A DNA stretch of 64,000 bases, taken from NCBI RefSeq assembly GCF_030551255.1, contig NZ_CP130630.1, forward strand, positions 8,617,001 through 8,681,000. Direction: 5' to 3'. The position numbers and the translations under genes were made by a program. Below are positions 27,161-36,351 of this stretch, in pieces. How positions within the stretch are numbered: the first letter of the stretch is position 1; the number at the start of each line of letters is the position of its first letter. The DNA is from Streptomyces sp. NL15-2K. Lineage in GTDB: Bacteria > Actinomycetota > Actinomycetes > Streptomycetales > Streptomycetaceae. The notes beneath the pieces were generated by a model. The model was not told the DNA's origin. It saw only the letters and a program-made list of their open reading frames with translations, and made no database searches.

Positions 27161-28411
27161 ATGAGTACCCCCCACACGAGCACGGTCTACGAGGCCACGG
27201 AGCAGCAGAGCCTGGGCGTGCGAGCGGCGCCGCCGCTCGTCCCCTCCTCGGCGGAACGCCGCAGAGGCGGCGGGCGGGGCTTCTCGTCGGCGCTGCGTGG
27301 TGGGCGGGTGGCGGGGCTGGACGGATTGCGGACGGTCGCCGTGGCGTTGGTGATCGTGTACCACCTGGAGCCGGACCTGGTGCCCGGAGGCTCGGTGGCC
27401 GTGGACGTCTTCTTCACGCTCAGCGGCTTCGTCATCACCCGGCTGCTGGTCGCCGAGTACGCCCGTACCGGTCGTATCGGCCTGCGGTCGTTCTACCGGC
27501 GGCGGTGGTTGCGGCTGGTACCGGCCATGCTGGTGATGTGCGCGGTCACCGCCTTGCTGTCCGTGGCGCTCCCGCTGTCACTGTTCGAGGGGGCGTGGGC
27601 GGCGGCGGCGCTGGCCGCGGCCTCGGTGGTCAACCTGGTACGGGCTGGGGAGTCCGGGCCGTACTCGGATCTCACCGCGCCACTGAGCCACACCTGGTCT
27701 CTGGGCGTGGAGGAGCAGTTCTATCTGGCCTGGCCGCTCCTGCTGCTCGTACTGCTACGGCACGCGACCGCGCGGACGGTACTGGGCTGGATCGCCGCGC
27801 TGTGTGTCCTGCCGGTGCTCTGGCGGATGGTGCTCTGGGACCCCACGGCGGCGCACCGCATCTACAACGGCCCCGACACCCGCGCCGATCAACTCCTCGT
27901 CGGGGCTCTGCTGGCCGTCGTCCTGGCCCGACTGCGCGCCGACGACCCCCGGCTGGCGCTGCTGCGCCGATGGGCGGGACGGCTGTGCTGGCCCGCGCTC
28001 GCGCTGCTGGGGCTGATCGCCTGGCAGATCCCGATCACCGAAGCGAGCGGGTGGATCCCCGTGTGGTACACGGTCGGTTTCCTGGCCGCCGCCGTTCTGT
28101 CGGCCACGGTGGTGGCGGCGCTGGATTTGTGCCCGCGGTCGTGGCCGTCCCGTCTGCTGTCGGTGTCCGCGCTGGCATGGGTCGGACGCAACCTCAGCTA
28201 CGGGATGTACCTGTGGCACTACCCCGTCATACGGCTGCTCTCCGACCTCGGCGTGGACGGCGGCATGCTGCTCCCCGCCGGCGTCGTGGCGACGGTCGCG
28301 GCGGCCCTCGCCTCGTACGCCCTCGTCGAACGGCCTTTGCTGCGACGCGACCGGTTCCGGGTGCGCCGGCTGGAGCCCGTTGCCGCCGCAACGCGTTCAC
28401 CAGCTCTGTGA
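27161..28411 (+). CDS. Membrane acyltransferase 3 family (OafA/YrhL-like)
   Basis: The protein is 416 aa from ATG 27161. A cytoplasmic N-terminus of about 55 residues is followed by the acyltransferase-3 core: GLDGLRTVAVALVIVYH, GGSVAVDVFFTLSGFVITRLL, FYRRRWLRLVPA and SHTWSLGVEEQFYL, with about ten membrane helices and a basic end. Members acylate cell-surface polysaccharides, lipids or antibiotics. There is no glycosyltransferase neighbour to hint at the substrate. It is convergent with the GlsB-like gene 18 bp away. Confidence 0.92.
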   Translation: MSTPHTSTVYEATEQQSLGVRAAPPLVPSSAERRRGGGRGFSSALRGGRVAGLDGLRTVAVALVIVYHLEPDLVPGGSVAVDVFFTLSGFVITRLLVAEYARTGRIGLRSFYRRRWLRLVPAMLVMCAVTALLSVALPLSLFEGAWAAAALAAASVVNLVRAGESGPYSDLTAPLSHTWSLGVEEQFYLAWPLLLLVLLRHATARTVLGWIAALCVLPVLWRMVLWDPTAAHRIYNGPDTRADQLLVGALLAVVLARLRADDPRLALLRRWAGRLCWPALALLGLIAWQIPITEASGWIPVWYTVGFLAAAVLSATVVAALDLCPRSWPSRLLSVSALAWVGRNLSYGMYLWHYPVIRLLSDLGVDGGMLLPAGVVATVAAALASYALVERPLLRRDRFRVRRLEPVAAATRSPAL

Positions 28412-28429
28412 CCAGCGCCTTCAGCAAGG

Positions 28430-28693
28430 TCAGCGGCGCAGCTTCACCTTGTTGACCGCGGCGACGCCGAAGGCCGCGAGGGCTATCTGGATGATCCACT
28501 CGACCCAGTCGACGCCCTCTGTGTCGGCGACGTCGAGGCCGGCGGCGATGCCGGTTCCGATGAAGGCGGCGACGATACCGATCCCGATCGTCCACAGGAT
28601 GCCGATGCGTTGGCGGCCGGGGACGACGAGCCGGCCGAGGACACCGATCACGATGCCGATGACGATCGCGCTGATGACGCCTGAGATCTCCAT
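28430..28693 (-). CDS. GlsB/YeaQ/YmgE-family small membrane protein
   Basis: The protein is 87 aa with three hydrophobic segments: ISAIVIGIVIGVLGRLVVPG, IGILWTIGIGIVAAFIGTGI and WIIQIALAAFGVAAV. This Gly-rich pattern is that of the transglycosylase-associated (GlsB) family, linked to envelope stress. ATG 28693 fits the family N-terminus. Confidence 0.9.
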   Translation of the reverse strand: MEISGVISAIVIGIVIGVLGRLVVPGRQRIGILWTIGIGIVAAFIGTGIAAGLDVADTEGVDWVEWIIQIALAAFGVAAVNKVKLRR

Positions 28694-28739
28694 GAGCGGT
28701 ATGCCACCCCTCAGTCCGTTGGTGAGATACGAGTGCCCG

Positions 28740-28868
28740 TTAGAGAAGGCGCCACTCCGCTCTGCTACGTCCGCTCGGCGCCGTCCGCTCCGCGACGAGT
28801 TCCGTGTTGCACAGGCCTTGGGCGAGCAGGCGCGCGACGTCGAGTTCGCGTGGGGTGAGAGTGGTCAG
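28740..28868 (-). pseudogene. LuxR-type HTH remnant directly after add
   Basis: On the minus strand the frame reads LTTLTPRELDVARLLAQGL, then CNTELVAERT and an unrelated end, stopping at 28740-28742. The first part is the start of a GerE/LuxR helix-turn-helix (LTPRE-x-V-x-LLAQGLSN-x-EIA). The recognition helix is missing and no start is present. The stretch is in the same frame as add and begins five codons after the add stop. It is a decayed fragment. Confidence 0.6.
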
Positions 28869-28883
28869 TGTGGCTGAGGGTGG

Positions 28884-29945
28884 TCAGTTGAGGGCGGGGG
28901 CCCGTCGGTTGGGGGTGGGGGCCGGTCGGTTCGACGTGGTCGGGGGTGTCGTTGCTGGGTCAGCGGTGTCCAGCCAGTCGCCGATGAGCGTGACCGCATC
29001 CTTCACCGTTGCGCGCGGGGCGCCAGAGGATTCGACCGAGGTGCGGGCTATCGCGGCGATTTCGGAGTCGGTGAGGGCGAAGGCCGTACGGGCTGTTTCG
29101 TACTCCTCCAGCAGGCCGGGGCCGAACAGGAGGGGGTCGTCGGCGTTGAGGGTGCACCGGACGCCGGCTCGCAGCAGAAGCGGGAGGGGATGGACGGACA
29201 GGGATCCAACGACGCCGAGGGCGACGTTGGAGGTGGGGCAGACGTCGAGGACCACGCCTTGCGCGGCCAGGCGGGCGACGAGAGCCGGATCCTCGACCGC
29301 CCGTACGCCGTGGGCGATCCGTCGCGCGCCGAGCACGTCGAGCGCGGCGCGCACGCCGGCCGGACCGGCGAGTTCCCCTGCGTGCGGGGCGGAAATCAGC
29401 CCGGCATCACGGGCGATGGCGAATGCCTCGGCGAACGGCTCGGGGGCATATCGGGCCTCGTCCCCGGCCAGGCCGAAGGAGACCACCCCGTTGCCTGCCC
29501 GCCGGGCCGCGAGATGGGCGGCCTCGACGGCCTCCGAAGGGTCCGCGTTACGGCGGGCGAACACCAGGACGCCGAAGCCGACGCCCAGCCGGGCACCGGT
29601 ACGGCGGCCCTCGTCGATCACCGCGTCCAGCAGGTCGAGCGCGGCGTCGGGATCGGCCTCGTAGGTCAGGGGGTTCACGTGCGGCTCGATCCACACCGCT
29701 CCGTCCGCGGAGGCGTCCTCGACCACTTCGCGCACCAGCCGCAGAAGGTTCTCCCGCGGGCCGTCGCGCACCAGCCGTGCAGCGACGCGATACAGGGGCA
29801 TGAAGTCCTCGAACGTCGTGAAGCCGCTCGAGTCCGGCGGTTGTTCGCCCCGCTCGCCCGCCAGTTCCGCGAGCGTGGCGGGGCGCATCGCGCCTTCGAG
29901 ATGGAGATGGAGATGGGCCTTCGGTAGATGCGCCAGGCTTCGCAT
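28884..29945 (-). CDS. add: Adenosine deaminase family protein
   Basis: The enzyme hydrolyses adenosine (or an adenine-like amine) to inosine and ammonia in purine salvage. The protein is 353 aa from ATG 29945. Zinc ligands and catalytic residues appear in order: HLHLEGAMRP, the His/Glu motif SAPHAGE, RIAHGVRAVEDP and NADDPLLFG. The last carries Ala where most adenosine deaminases have Thr (NTDDP). The C-terminal 20 residues are a Pro/Thr/Asn-rich tail. It has its own promoter region and no operon partner. Confidence 0.92.
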   Translation of the reverse strand: MRSLAHLPKAHLHLHLEGAMRPATLAELAGERGEQPPDSSGFTTFEDFMPLYRVAARLVRDGPRENLLRLVREVVEDASADGAVWIEPHVNPLTYEADPDAALDLLDAVIDEGRRTGARLGVGFGVLVFARRNADPSEAVEAAHLAARRAGNGVVSFGLAGDEARYAPEPFAEAFAIARDAGLISAPHAGELAGPAGVRAALDVLGARRIAHGVRAVEDPALVARLAAQGVVLDVCPTSNVALGVVGSLSVHPLPLLLRAGVRCTLNADDPLLFGPGLLEEYETARTAFALTDSEIAAIARTSVESSGAPRATVKDAVTLIGDWLDTADPATTPPTTSNRPAPTPNRRAPALN

Positions 29946-30102
29946 GGTGCATCACTCTATGGCTGACCCCGTGACGGTCGGTTGGAGATGCGCCGATCGC
30001 AATGTGGCTGAGGTGAGGGGGACTTGCCCGTGCGGGAGTCGCCGATCCGGCAGGCGGGAGGGATCAGGCACGCGGCTCGCGAAGGCGGCGGTGTCGGCTC
30101 TG

Positions 30103-30294
30103 TCAGCCGAGTCGGCCGGCGATGGCCAGCACCACCACGGCGGCAACCGTTGCCGTCGAGCAGATGACCATCACGGTCCTGCTCCATCCGCCGTCGCGCG
30201 TGACGGCGGCATCCGGGGCATCGCGCTCGGGCGGGAGCCAGGGGGCCCGGAGCAGGGCCGGTGTCGGCACAGCGTTGTCACCGCGAGGATCCAT
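30103..30294 (-). CDS. Small single-pass membrane protein
   Basis: This 63-aa ORF has a hydrophilic N-terminus (WLPPERDAPDAAVTRDGGW) and one C-terminal membrane helix (TVMVICSTATVAAVVVLAI). The amino acid pattern resembles small Streptomyces membrane proteins. It follows the 154-aa gene by 50 bp on the same strand. No strong ribosome site is seen; the function is unknown. Confidence 0.5.
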   Translation of the reverse strand: MDPRGDNAVPTPALLRAPWLPPERDAPDAAVTRDGGWSRTVMVICSTATVAAVVVLAIAGRLG

Positions 30295-30344
30295 GCCGTG
30301 TCAACGTGTGATCAAGGATTACGGCAACAGCAGTACCGCCGCCA

Positions 30345-30809
30345 TCACCCGCTCAGCCCAAGCACCGACTTCCCCGCAGCGCGCTTCAGCGTCAGCTCCA
30401 GGACCTCGGGCTGGTTCAAGGTACCGGTACCGTCCGGGGAGATCAGCCAGCGCAGCGAGCCCCGGCGACGCTGCGGCGCCGGAGCTGTGATCCACGCGTC
30501 CTCGCCCGCGCAGCGCAGACCGGTGCAGACGCACCGGGATGCCGTGCCCGGGGGCACGAAGAAGCCCACCTGATACCGCCGGGCATCCCACAAGACGGGC
30601 CCGGGCCTCAGCAGCGGCAGGTCATCCAGGATGCCGGCGACACGCAGCCCCAGCTCCTGCGGAACGATCACGACATCCCACAGACGACCTGCGGGAAGCA
30701 GCGTGACGCCCCTGATGCCGAGCCGCCACTCACGCTTGCGGGCCCGGGGATCCTCCGAAGCAGCGGCGAGCCACTCGGAGGCATTTGACCGCATCCACAT
30801 CAGCGCCAT
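30345..30809 (-). CDS. Conserved hypothetical protein
   Basis: The protein is 154 aa if it starts at ATG 30809 (MALMWMRSNASEWL), which has AAGGGAAGG 5 nt upstream; an earlier start at 30845 is less likely. Features are GVTLLPAGRLWDVVIVPQELG, VGFFVPPG, two cysteines in CVCTGLRCAG and WLISPDGTGTL before a short amphipathic C-terminus. The layout (unknown substrate pocket, then a W-x-x-SPDG segment) is common to Streptomyces proteins of unknown function. No membrane segment or signal peptide is visible. Confidence 0.7.
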   Translation of the reverse strand: MALMWMRSNASEWLAAASEDPRARKREWRLGIRGVTLLPAGRLWDVVIVPQELGLRVAGILDDLPLLRPGPVLWDARRYQVGFFVPPGTASRCVCTGLRCAGEDAWITAPAPQRRRGSLRWLISPDGTGTLNQPEVLELTLKRAAGKSVLGLSG

Positions 30810-31167
30810 CGCACCTTCCCTTCCGCAGCCGTTCACCGCGGCCACTTGCCGGCACCGCGGGACGGGATGGGCGCACCCCGGCGCTTCACGGTCAGCACAG
30901 CACCGCTCCGTTCACGCCCCAGTGCAACGCGCGCGGCACCAGGGGGCCATACGGCGGACAGGCAGTTCGCTACATAGAGTGAGCGCGGCGCGCGTTCAGG
31001 GGCAGATCCGTGCACGAGGGCGCCCCTCTGTGCTTCCTGGCCCCCCGGCTGACTGGTCCCAACCGCTGGGCTCCTTCCGGACTTCACACCCGAGAATGCG
31101 GTGGCTGTGACCTGGGATACCGCCCATGGCTGCCCCTGTGCCGGCTCATGCTGTGAGGCGTAGCGGG
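30810..31167. other. Gene-poor spacer
   Basis: These 358 bp lie between two minus-strand genes and include the promoter of the 154-aa gene. I see no supported gene, RNA or repeat. Confidence 0.5.
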
Positions 31168-32397
31168 TTACAGGCGCAGGACGATCAGGGCGGTGTCGTC
31201 GGTGTTGGCGGTGGGTGGGAGGAGGTCGGCGAGGAGGGCGTCGGCCAGGGACTCGGGGTCGGTGTGCTGGTGGTGGGTGAGGGCGTGGGCGAGGCGGGCC
31301 AGGCCGGTGTCGATGTCCTCGTGACGGCGTTCGATCAGCCCGTCGGTGTACAGGACCAGGGTGGCGCCTTCGACGAAGGACGTGCTGGCCTGCGGACGGG
31401 AGACACGTTCGAGGCGGGCGCCGAGTGGCGGGTCGGTGGCCTGGTCGAGGAACGTCACGGAGCCGTCGGGGTGGAGGAGGGCGGGCGGTGGGTGGCCGGC
31501 GCTGCTGTAGGTGATGGTGTGGCCGTCCCAGTTGATGAAGGTGGTCACCGCGGTGGTCGACTCGGCGCCCTCGACGAAGCGGGCGTACAGGCCTAGGACA
31601 TCCAGGGCGCGGGCAGGGCTCTCGGCGACGCGGCAGGCAGCGCTCAGCGCGCTGCGCAACTGGCCCATGGCGCAGGCGGCGGCGAGGCCGTGGCCGACAA
31701 CGTCGCCCACGGCGACCGCCATACCCCCGCCGGGCAGGTCGGCCAGGTCGTACCAGTCGCCGCACACGTTCAGGGCGGCGGTGGCGGGCCGGTAGCGCAC
31801 CGCCGCCCGGTGGTGCCCGACCGGGCTGGGGGCGGGCAGCATGGCCGCCTGCAGGGCCAGGGCGACCTCGCGTTCCCGGGCGTGGGCCTGGCGCAGGCGT
31901 TCGTTGACCCCCTGCAGTTCACGTGAGCGGGTGTAGAGCTCGGCCTCCAGCACGCGGGCGCGATCGTCGTCGACCGGGGCGCCGCGGGCGCGGATGAGGT
32001 CGGTGACCTCCTCCACCCGGTGCACGATCAGCACCACCTGCCCGTCCGGGCCGAGGACGGGTGCGTTGACCGGGCTCCAGAAGTGCTCCTCCCAGTGGCC
32101 GGGCCGCTCGGGATCCTCGATGTCGTAGCGGAGCAGCGCCATCGTGTCGCGCTCGCCGGTGGCCACCACGCGGAGCATCGACGCTTGGGTCTCCCGCATG
32201 CCGGCCGCGGCCGGATCGTTGGGGTTCTCGGGGAAGACGTCGAAGATGTAGCGGCCCAGCAGCTGCTCGCGGGTGCGCCCGGCCAGCCGCAGGAAGTCGT
32301 CGTTGGCGTCGGCGTACACCAGGTCAGGGGTGAGCAGCGCCACCATGCCGGGTAGGGCCCGGAAGACCGCCGCATAGTCGATCTGCGGTTCCCTCAT
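31168..32397 (-). CDS. PAS-SpoIIE (PP2C) phosphatase
   Basis: The protein is 409 aa from ATG 32397. The N-terminal PAS domain (FRALPGMVALLTPDLVYADA, GRTREQLLGRYIFDVFPENP) is followed by a coiled-coil linker (ELQGVNERLRQAHARE) and a SpoIIE/RsbU-type PP2C domain. The domain has CGDWYDL, VAVGDVVGHG, TTFINWDG and a C-terminal TDDTALIVL. The metal-binding Asp residues look intact. Such proteins dephosphorylate anti-anti-sigma factors in response to a signal sensed by PAS. No anti-sigma partner is adjacent. The upstream start at 32511 lacks a ribosome site. Confidence 0.9.
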   Translation of the reverse strand: MREPQIDYAAVFRALPGMVALLTPDLVYADANDDFLRLAGRTREQLLGRYIFDVFPENPNDPAAAGMRETQASMLRVVATGERDTMALLRYDIEDPERPGHWEEHFWSPVNAPVLGPDGQVVLIVHRVEEVTDLIRARGAPVDDDRARVLEAELYTRSRELQGVNERLRQAHAREREVALALQAAMLPAPSPVGHHRAAVRYRPATAALNVCGDWYDLADLPGGGMAVAVGDVVGHGLAAACAMGQLRSALSAACRVAESPARALDVLGLYARFVEGAESTTAVTTFINWDGHTITYSSAGHPPPALLHPDGSVTFLDQATDPPLGARLERVSRPQASTSFVEGATLVLYTDGLIERRHEDIDTGLARLAHALTHHQHTDPESLADALLADLLPPTANTDDTALIVLRL

Positions 32398-33033
32398 GTG
32401 AGTGCCTGCCTCGGCGCCGTACGTCACTGTGCCGTTCCACGATAGGAGCGAACACGCCACGAGGCCCGGGCACTGCTCCCTACGGGGCCCGCCGCCCCAC
32501 ACCGCCGACATGAGCCGCGAGACCGACTACAAGCATCAGCATGTGTCGGTACCCACGGACTGCTGCATTCCGTGCTCGCGGTCGGCCAGGGTGCCGACGG
32601 CTACCACATCGCTACATGCCGCCCTTTCCACGGTCGTCCTCGACTTGTCCGCTGCTGACCTGTCCGGCCTTGAGCACCACGAGGCGCTGGGACTCGGATG
32701 GTGTTCGGCCACGGAAGCGGACGCATGGGGGGAGTGGCAGCTACGGCGCTCGCTGCCGGGACCGGCGGCGGAGGCCGGACTCGGCGAGGTGCGGCGGGTG
32801 CATCACGAGCGCCGGCACGCGTTGGTGCTGGTGGTCGCGAACTCGGTCTCGACTGGGCGATCATGCTGTTCCCCATCGAGGCCTTCTCCGCTCCGTACCG
32901 TCCAGGTAGGTATGGCGATGCGGGAGGGGTCCCCTATGGGCGTCCGTACGTTGTGCGGATGCGACCCAGGTATCCGCGTAAACCGCCACCCAGGTACCCG
33001 CGCAAACCGAGAGTCGACGTGACAGGGAGGGGA
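32398..33033. other. Gene-poor region with a faint STAS-like fragment
   Basis: These 636 bp separate the divergent SpoIIE gene and a plus-strand membrane protein gene. One plus-strand frame around 32600-32680 reads SLHAALSTVVLDLSAADLSG, which recalls the V-x-LDLS-x-(x)-SGL signature of STAS anti-anti-sigma factors, but neither flank continues the domain. I see nothing else supportable. Confidence 0.4.
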
Positions 33034-33660
33034 GTGCCGGGAAGCCGGGCGCGGCAGTCGTCGTTCGCGTCTGACCTGCACGGGGCTGATCGGGCTCAGG
33101 GCGCGCAGGAACCGCGGGATGACGGACGTGCCGCCGAGCGGACCCGGACCCGGACACGGCTCGCTCGCGCCACGATTGTGATGGGGATGGGCGCGATCGC
33201 ATGGTTGGTACTCGCCGCCGTATTCGGCGTCAACTGGATCGCAGCCGGCCCTGAACCTTCGCCCTACGCGGTGTCCTTCTCGGACTCCGAAAGCTGCAGC
33301 GACCCGCCGGACCTCATCCTCGACACCGAAACAGGAGAGCCGCTGGTCTGCCGTCCCGCAGGCGCAGTCGTGCCGTATCCGAGTGATCCCGACTTCGGCG
33401 TGTTCACCGAGGACGACGTCGACAAAGTCACCACCATGTCGGAGTCACTCGCGTCCGCCGGCGGATTGAGCGCCGCCGACAAGCGCGCGATCGAGAAAGC
33501 GGTCCATGACATCGGCGTGCGCAACGGATACGAGGCCCCGAGGCACCCCCATCCCGAGGACGGGCCGCGCGCCGTGGGGTGTCTGGCCGCGGCAGCGGTC
33601 ATGGGTCTTCTGTACGTGCTGGGGCAGGCGTGGACCACCGCGCGCGGGGACGGACAGTAA
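33034..33660 (+). CDS. Membrane protein of unknown function
   Basis: The protein is about 208 aa. GTG 33034 follows AGGGAGG (33024-33030) at short spacing; the true start could also be ATG 33181, just before the first membrane helix (MGMGAIAWLVLAAVFGVNWI). Between this helix and a C-terminal one (GCLAAAAVMGLLYVLGQA) lies a loop of about 110 residues, with two cysteines (SESCSDPPD, LVCRPAG) and an acidic segment. Topology suggests an exported loop. The family is unrecognised. Confidence 0.65.
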   Translation: MPGSRARQSSFASDLHGADRAQGAQEPRDDGRAAERTRTRTRLARATIVMGMGAIAWLVLAAVFGVNWIAAGPEPSPYAVSFSDSESCSDPPDLILDTETGEPLVCRPAGAVVPYPSDPDFGVFTEDDVDKVTTMSESLASAGGLSAADKRAIEKAVHDIGVRNGYEAPRHPHPEDGPRAVGCLAAAAVMGLLYVLGQAWTTARGDGQ

Positions 33661-34671
33661 CCGCTCGCGCGGCTCATCGGTCGCAAGCGACGCCCGAAGG
33701 CGCCTCTGGAAGCCCGCACTGGTGGCTGCTGGTCGGCGGTAGCGCCGGCACGGAGTCGATGGGGTGCCGACCGGGCTCCGGCCGACACCAGTGCACTCGT
33801 CCTCCTGGCTGACCTGGTCACGGAGTGCCGGCGGTGCTGGGCGCGGCCGCGGCATCCAGCTGAACGTGGTCAAGACCGTGGCGTGGGCCTACGTCGACGT
33901 CGGGCTCGGCGGCAAGAGAAGCGACGATTTGATCGACAGCAGGGCAGGTGTTGGCCGCTGTTGAACTCCACCACCTGATTGGCCTTTCGAATGGGTGAGG
34001 CCGGACCTCTGCTCCCCGGCCGACAGAGGTCCGGCCGCCCACGCGGCCGTCGGTCCAGGGGCGACACCGCAGCCCCTCGGCTAACACACGGCTCGCCCAC
34101 TGCAGCCGGGCAGAGTCGCGCTTGCGACCGCCACGGGCTTCTCCTCCCAGCGACCGGAGCGCTGCCACGACCGGGCCGCCGTCTGAAGATATCGGCTGAT
34201 CATCTGGTTACCCCCCGTAGGGGAGTCTTACCGGCGGTACTCACCCGGGAGTTTCACTGGGCCTTCACCCCGGCGCCTCGGCCCATGGCGCCGCCCATGC
34301 AGCGCCGGCAGTATCCAGTGGCGCTCACTGGTCATGAATCGCACGGTGGCATTCCGACCCTGTCCGGCAGCCGACCGGCCGAGGTCTTAGAGCACGACAG
34401 ATCGCTGTATCGCACGGGACGGCCACCCCGCTCCGACCTCTCTCCGGCTACGTGGCGCCGCGAGTACGTCGAGGCGGGCGCGCGGACGGGCAGGGCCGCG
34501 TCGTTCTGCCGTGCCTTGGGTTCGCGCTCCGCGCGGTGATTCACGAATGCGACCCCGCTCAGGCGGAACGCTTCCAGGGTGTGATCTTCGGAGGAGCCGT
34601 GGAGTCGACCGGCAAGCTGCTCCGTGCGGGCGTCACTCGCCGAAGCGTCAGGGAAGCGTCAGGGAGGTTAC
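33661..34671. other. 1-kb gene-poor region
   Basis: No ORF here has convincing codon bias on either strand. A short plus-strand frame ending at 33964 (QLNVVKTVAWAYVDVGLGGK) precedes a strong hairpin, which could be the tail of a lost gene. GAAGCGTCAGG is repeated at 34642-34663, just before the small gene at 34672. Confidence 0.5.
33999..34036. terminator. 13-bp perfect hairpin in a gene-poor region
   Basis: GGCCGGACCTCTG (33999-34011) pairs perfectly with CAGAGGTCCGGCC (34024-34036) around a 12-nt loop. It looks like a Streptomyces terminator, but no confident gene precedes it on either strand. Confidence 0.55.
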
Positions 34672-34857
34672 ATGGAATCGGCAGGAAATTCTCAGGGAGA
34701 GGTGCGACCCGATGCCGCGAACGGCTACGTCCTGGATGCCATTTCGGCGATGATGACGTACCGCTCCAAGCTGTGCGCGAGCGAATGGGGCGACCGGCAT
34801 CTCGAAGAGATGACCGACCAGTTGATGCTTCCCCGGCGGCGGCCGACCGATGGCTGA
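34672..34857 (+). CDS. Small conserved-looking protein
   Basis: The 61-aa product begins MESAGNSQGEVRPDAANGYV and includes SAMMTYRSKLCASEWGDRHLEEM. ATG 34672 has a strong ribosome site (GGGAGG 5 nt upstream). Third positions are GC-rich across the ORF. It precedes rnhB by 82 bp on the same strand. The function is unknown. Confidence 0.6.
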   Translation: MESAGNSQGEVRPDAANGYVLDAISAMMTYRSKLCASEWGDRHLEEMTDQLMLPRRRPTDG

Positions 34858-34939
34858 CCGAAGTCGGCGGCGCCCGTGAAGCCGTTCGGGGAAACCGGGG
34901 TGTCGGAGGGTGATCCGGTCGGCGTACGCTAAGGGCGCC

Positions 34940-35641
34940 ATGCCGTACGAACCGCCTACTCACACCGTCGAGCGCTCCCTCCGCGCCACGACCGGAGCGA
35001 AGATCATTGCCGGTGTCGACGAGGTGGGGCGCGGCGCGTGGGCCGGCCCCGTCACCGTCTGCGCGGCGATCACCGGACTGCGTCGGCCCCCTGAAGGCCT
35101 CACCGACTCCAAGCTGCTCACAGTCAAGCGCCGTACCGAACTCGCCGAAACGCTGCGGACGTGGGTGACGTCCTACGCCTTGGGGCACGCCTCTCCGGAG
35201 GAGATCGACGAGATGGGGATGACTGCAGCCCTGCGGATCGCGGCGGTGCGTGCCCTGGAGGCCCTGCCCGTCCGTCCCGACGCGGTGATCCTCGACGGGA
35301 AGCACAACTATCTCGGTACCCCCTGGAAGGTTCGCACGGTGATCAAGGGCGACCAGTCGTGCGTCGCCGTCGCGGCCGCCTCCGTGATTGCCAAGGTTCA
35401 GCGCGACAAAATGATGGCCGAACTGGGTATCGACCATGCAGACTTCGATTTTGCGGCCAACGCCGGGTATCCGTCGCCCGTGCACAAGGCCGCACTGGAG
35501 GAGCGGGGACCCACCCCGTACCACCGGTTGTCGTGGGCGTATCTTGATGCGCTGCCCCAGTGGCGACACCTCAAGAAGGCCCGCAGCTGGGCGGACGGAA
35601 GCGTTCCGGAGATCGAGGGCCAGCTCGGCTTCGATTTCTGA
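34940..35641 (+). CDS. rnhB: Ribonuclease HII
   Basis: RNase HII cuts the RNA strand of RNA-DNA hybrids and single ribonucleotides in DNA. The protein is 233 aa from ATG 34940. The catalytic carboxylates are in [17 protein letters not shown] and [10 protein letters not shown]; the family sequence [12 protein letters not shown] and [12 protein letters not shown] follow. It is in the repair-associated region near recQ, and 68 bp before the helicase-C-like gene on the same strand. Confidence 0.96.
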   Translation: MPYEPPTHTVERSLRATTGAKIIAGVDEVGRGAWAGPVTVCAAITGLRRPPEGLTDSKLLTVKRRTELAETLRTWVTSYALGHASPEEIDEMGMTAALRIAAVRALEALPVRPDAVILDGKHNYLGTPWKVRTVIKGDQSCVAVAAASVIAKVQRDKMMAELGIDHADFDFAANAGYPSPVHKAALEERGPTPYHRLSWAYLDALPQWRHLKKARSWADGSVPEIEGQLGFDF

Positions 35642-35709
35642 CGATTCCGCTCGCACTCATGTGCCACCCGCCGACGCGAGCCGTACCAACGTTTGATAAA
35701 CATCAGCTC

Positions 35710-36351
35710 ATGCCTCTCATTCCCGAGGAGCCTCAGATTCACGAGAGTGCCCAGGGTCCCCGCGCCACTCCGGCCAGCGGCCGTACCGCGCCGACCCCCC
35801 GTCCCGTACCCGGCCCCCGCCCCGCGGCTCACCCGCGCCCTGGTCGCCCCGGCCCTCAGCGGCCCGCGCCGCCGGTGCAACGTGCGCCGCGTGACGGGGC
35901 CGTGGCCACGCCCGGCCCGTCGGGCCCGGCCGCCCCTGTCGCCACCGCTCCGGCCGCGGCGACCCCGCAGATCCAGCTCATCCCGGCCTCCGCCGAGGGT
36001 GCGCTCGATGCTGCCGAAGAAGCCGTCGACCTGCTGTTGGACTCGGGTCGAGCCCCCGGTGACGTGCTGGTGATCACCACCGGCGAACAGCACCCGTGGG
36101 CCGCCCACGAACTGTCCTTCGGCGAAGCCTCCTACTGGGCGCAGCACGACGCGGGCGACGACGTCTTCTACGCGGACGCCGCCGTGGCGTCCCGCGCGGC
36201 GTCCCGTCCCGTGGTCGTGGTCGCCGTCAACGGCGGTCCGGACGCGGCTGCCGCCGACGCCCTGCCGTTGGCCCATGCCCGGGCCGGTGCCCTGTTGATC
36301 GTCTGCGGCGACCCGCAGCAGATCAACTCGGTGCTCGGCGCCGGCGTCTGA
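35710..36351 (+). CDS. Helicase C-terminal-domain-like protein without motor
   Basis: The protein is 213 aa from ATG 35710. Residues 1-85 are Pro/Ala/Arg-rich and probably disordered. The C-terminal 130 residues (GDVLVITTGEQHPWAAHELS, YWAQHDAGDDVFYADA, RPVVVVAVNGG, ALPLAHARAGALLIVCGDPQ) resemble the second RecA-like half of UvrD/Rep-type helicases, where an S/A-R-A segment and VGDP-like end occur. No Walker A or DEAD-like motif is present. It could be a partner or regulator in DNA repair; this is inference from weak similarity. Confidence 0.7.
   Translation: MPLIPEEPQIHESAQGPRATPASGRTAPTPRPVPGPRPAAHPRPGRPGPQRPAPPVQRAPRDGAVATPGPSGPAAPVATAPAAATPQIQLIPASAEGALDAAEEAVDLLLDSGRAPGDVLVITTGEQHPWAAHELSFGEASYWAQHDAGDDVFYADAAVASRAASRPVVVVAVNGGPDAAAADALPLAHARAGALLIVCGDPQQINSVLGAGV

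Noticed and set aside
33661..34671. Several 60-190-aa ORFs in the gene-poor region
   Set aside because: None has GC-rich third positions, a ribosome site or recognisable motifs.
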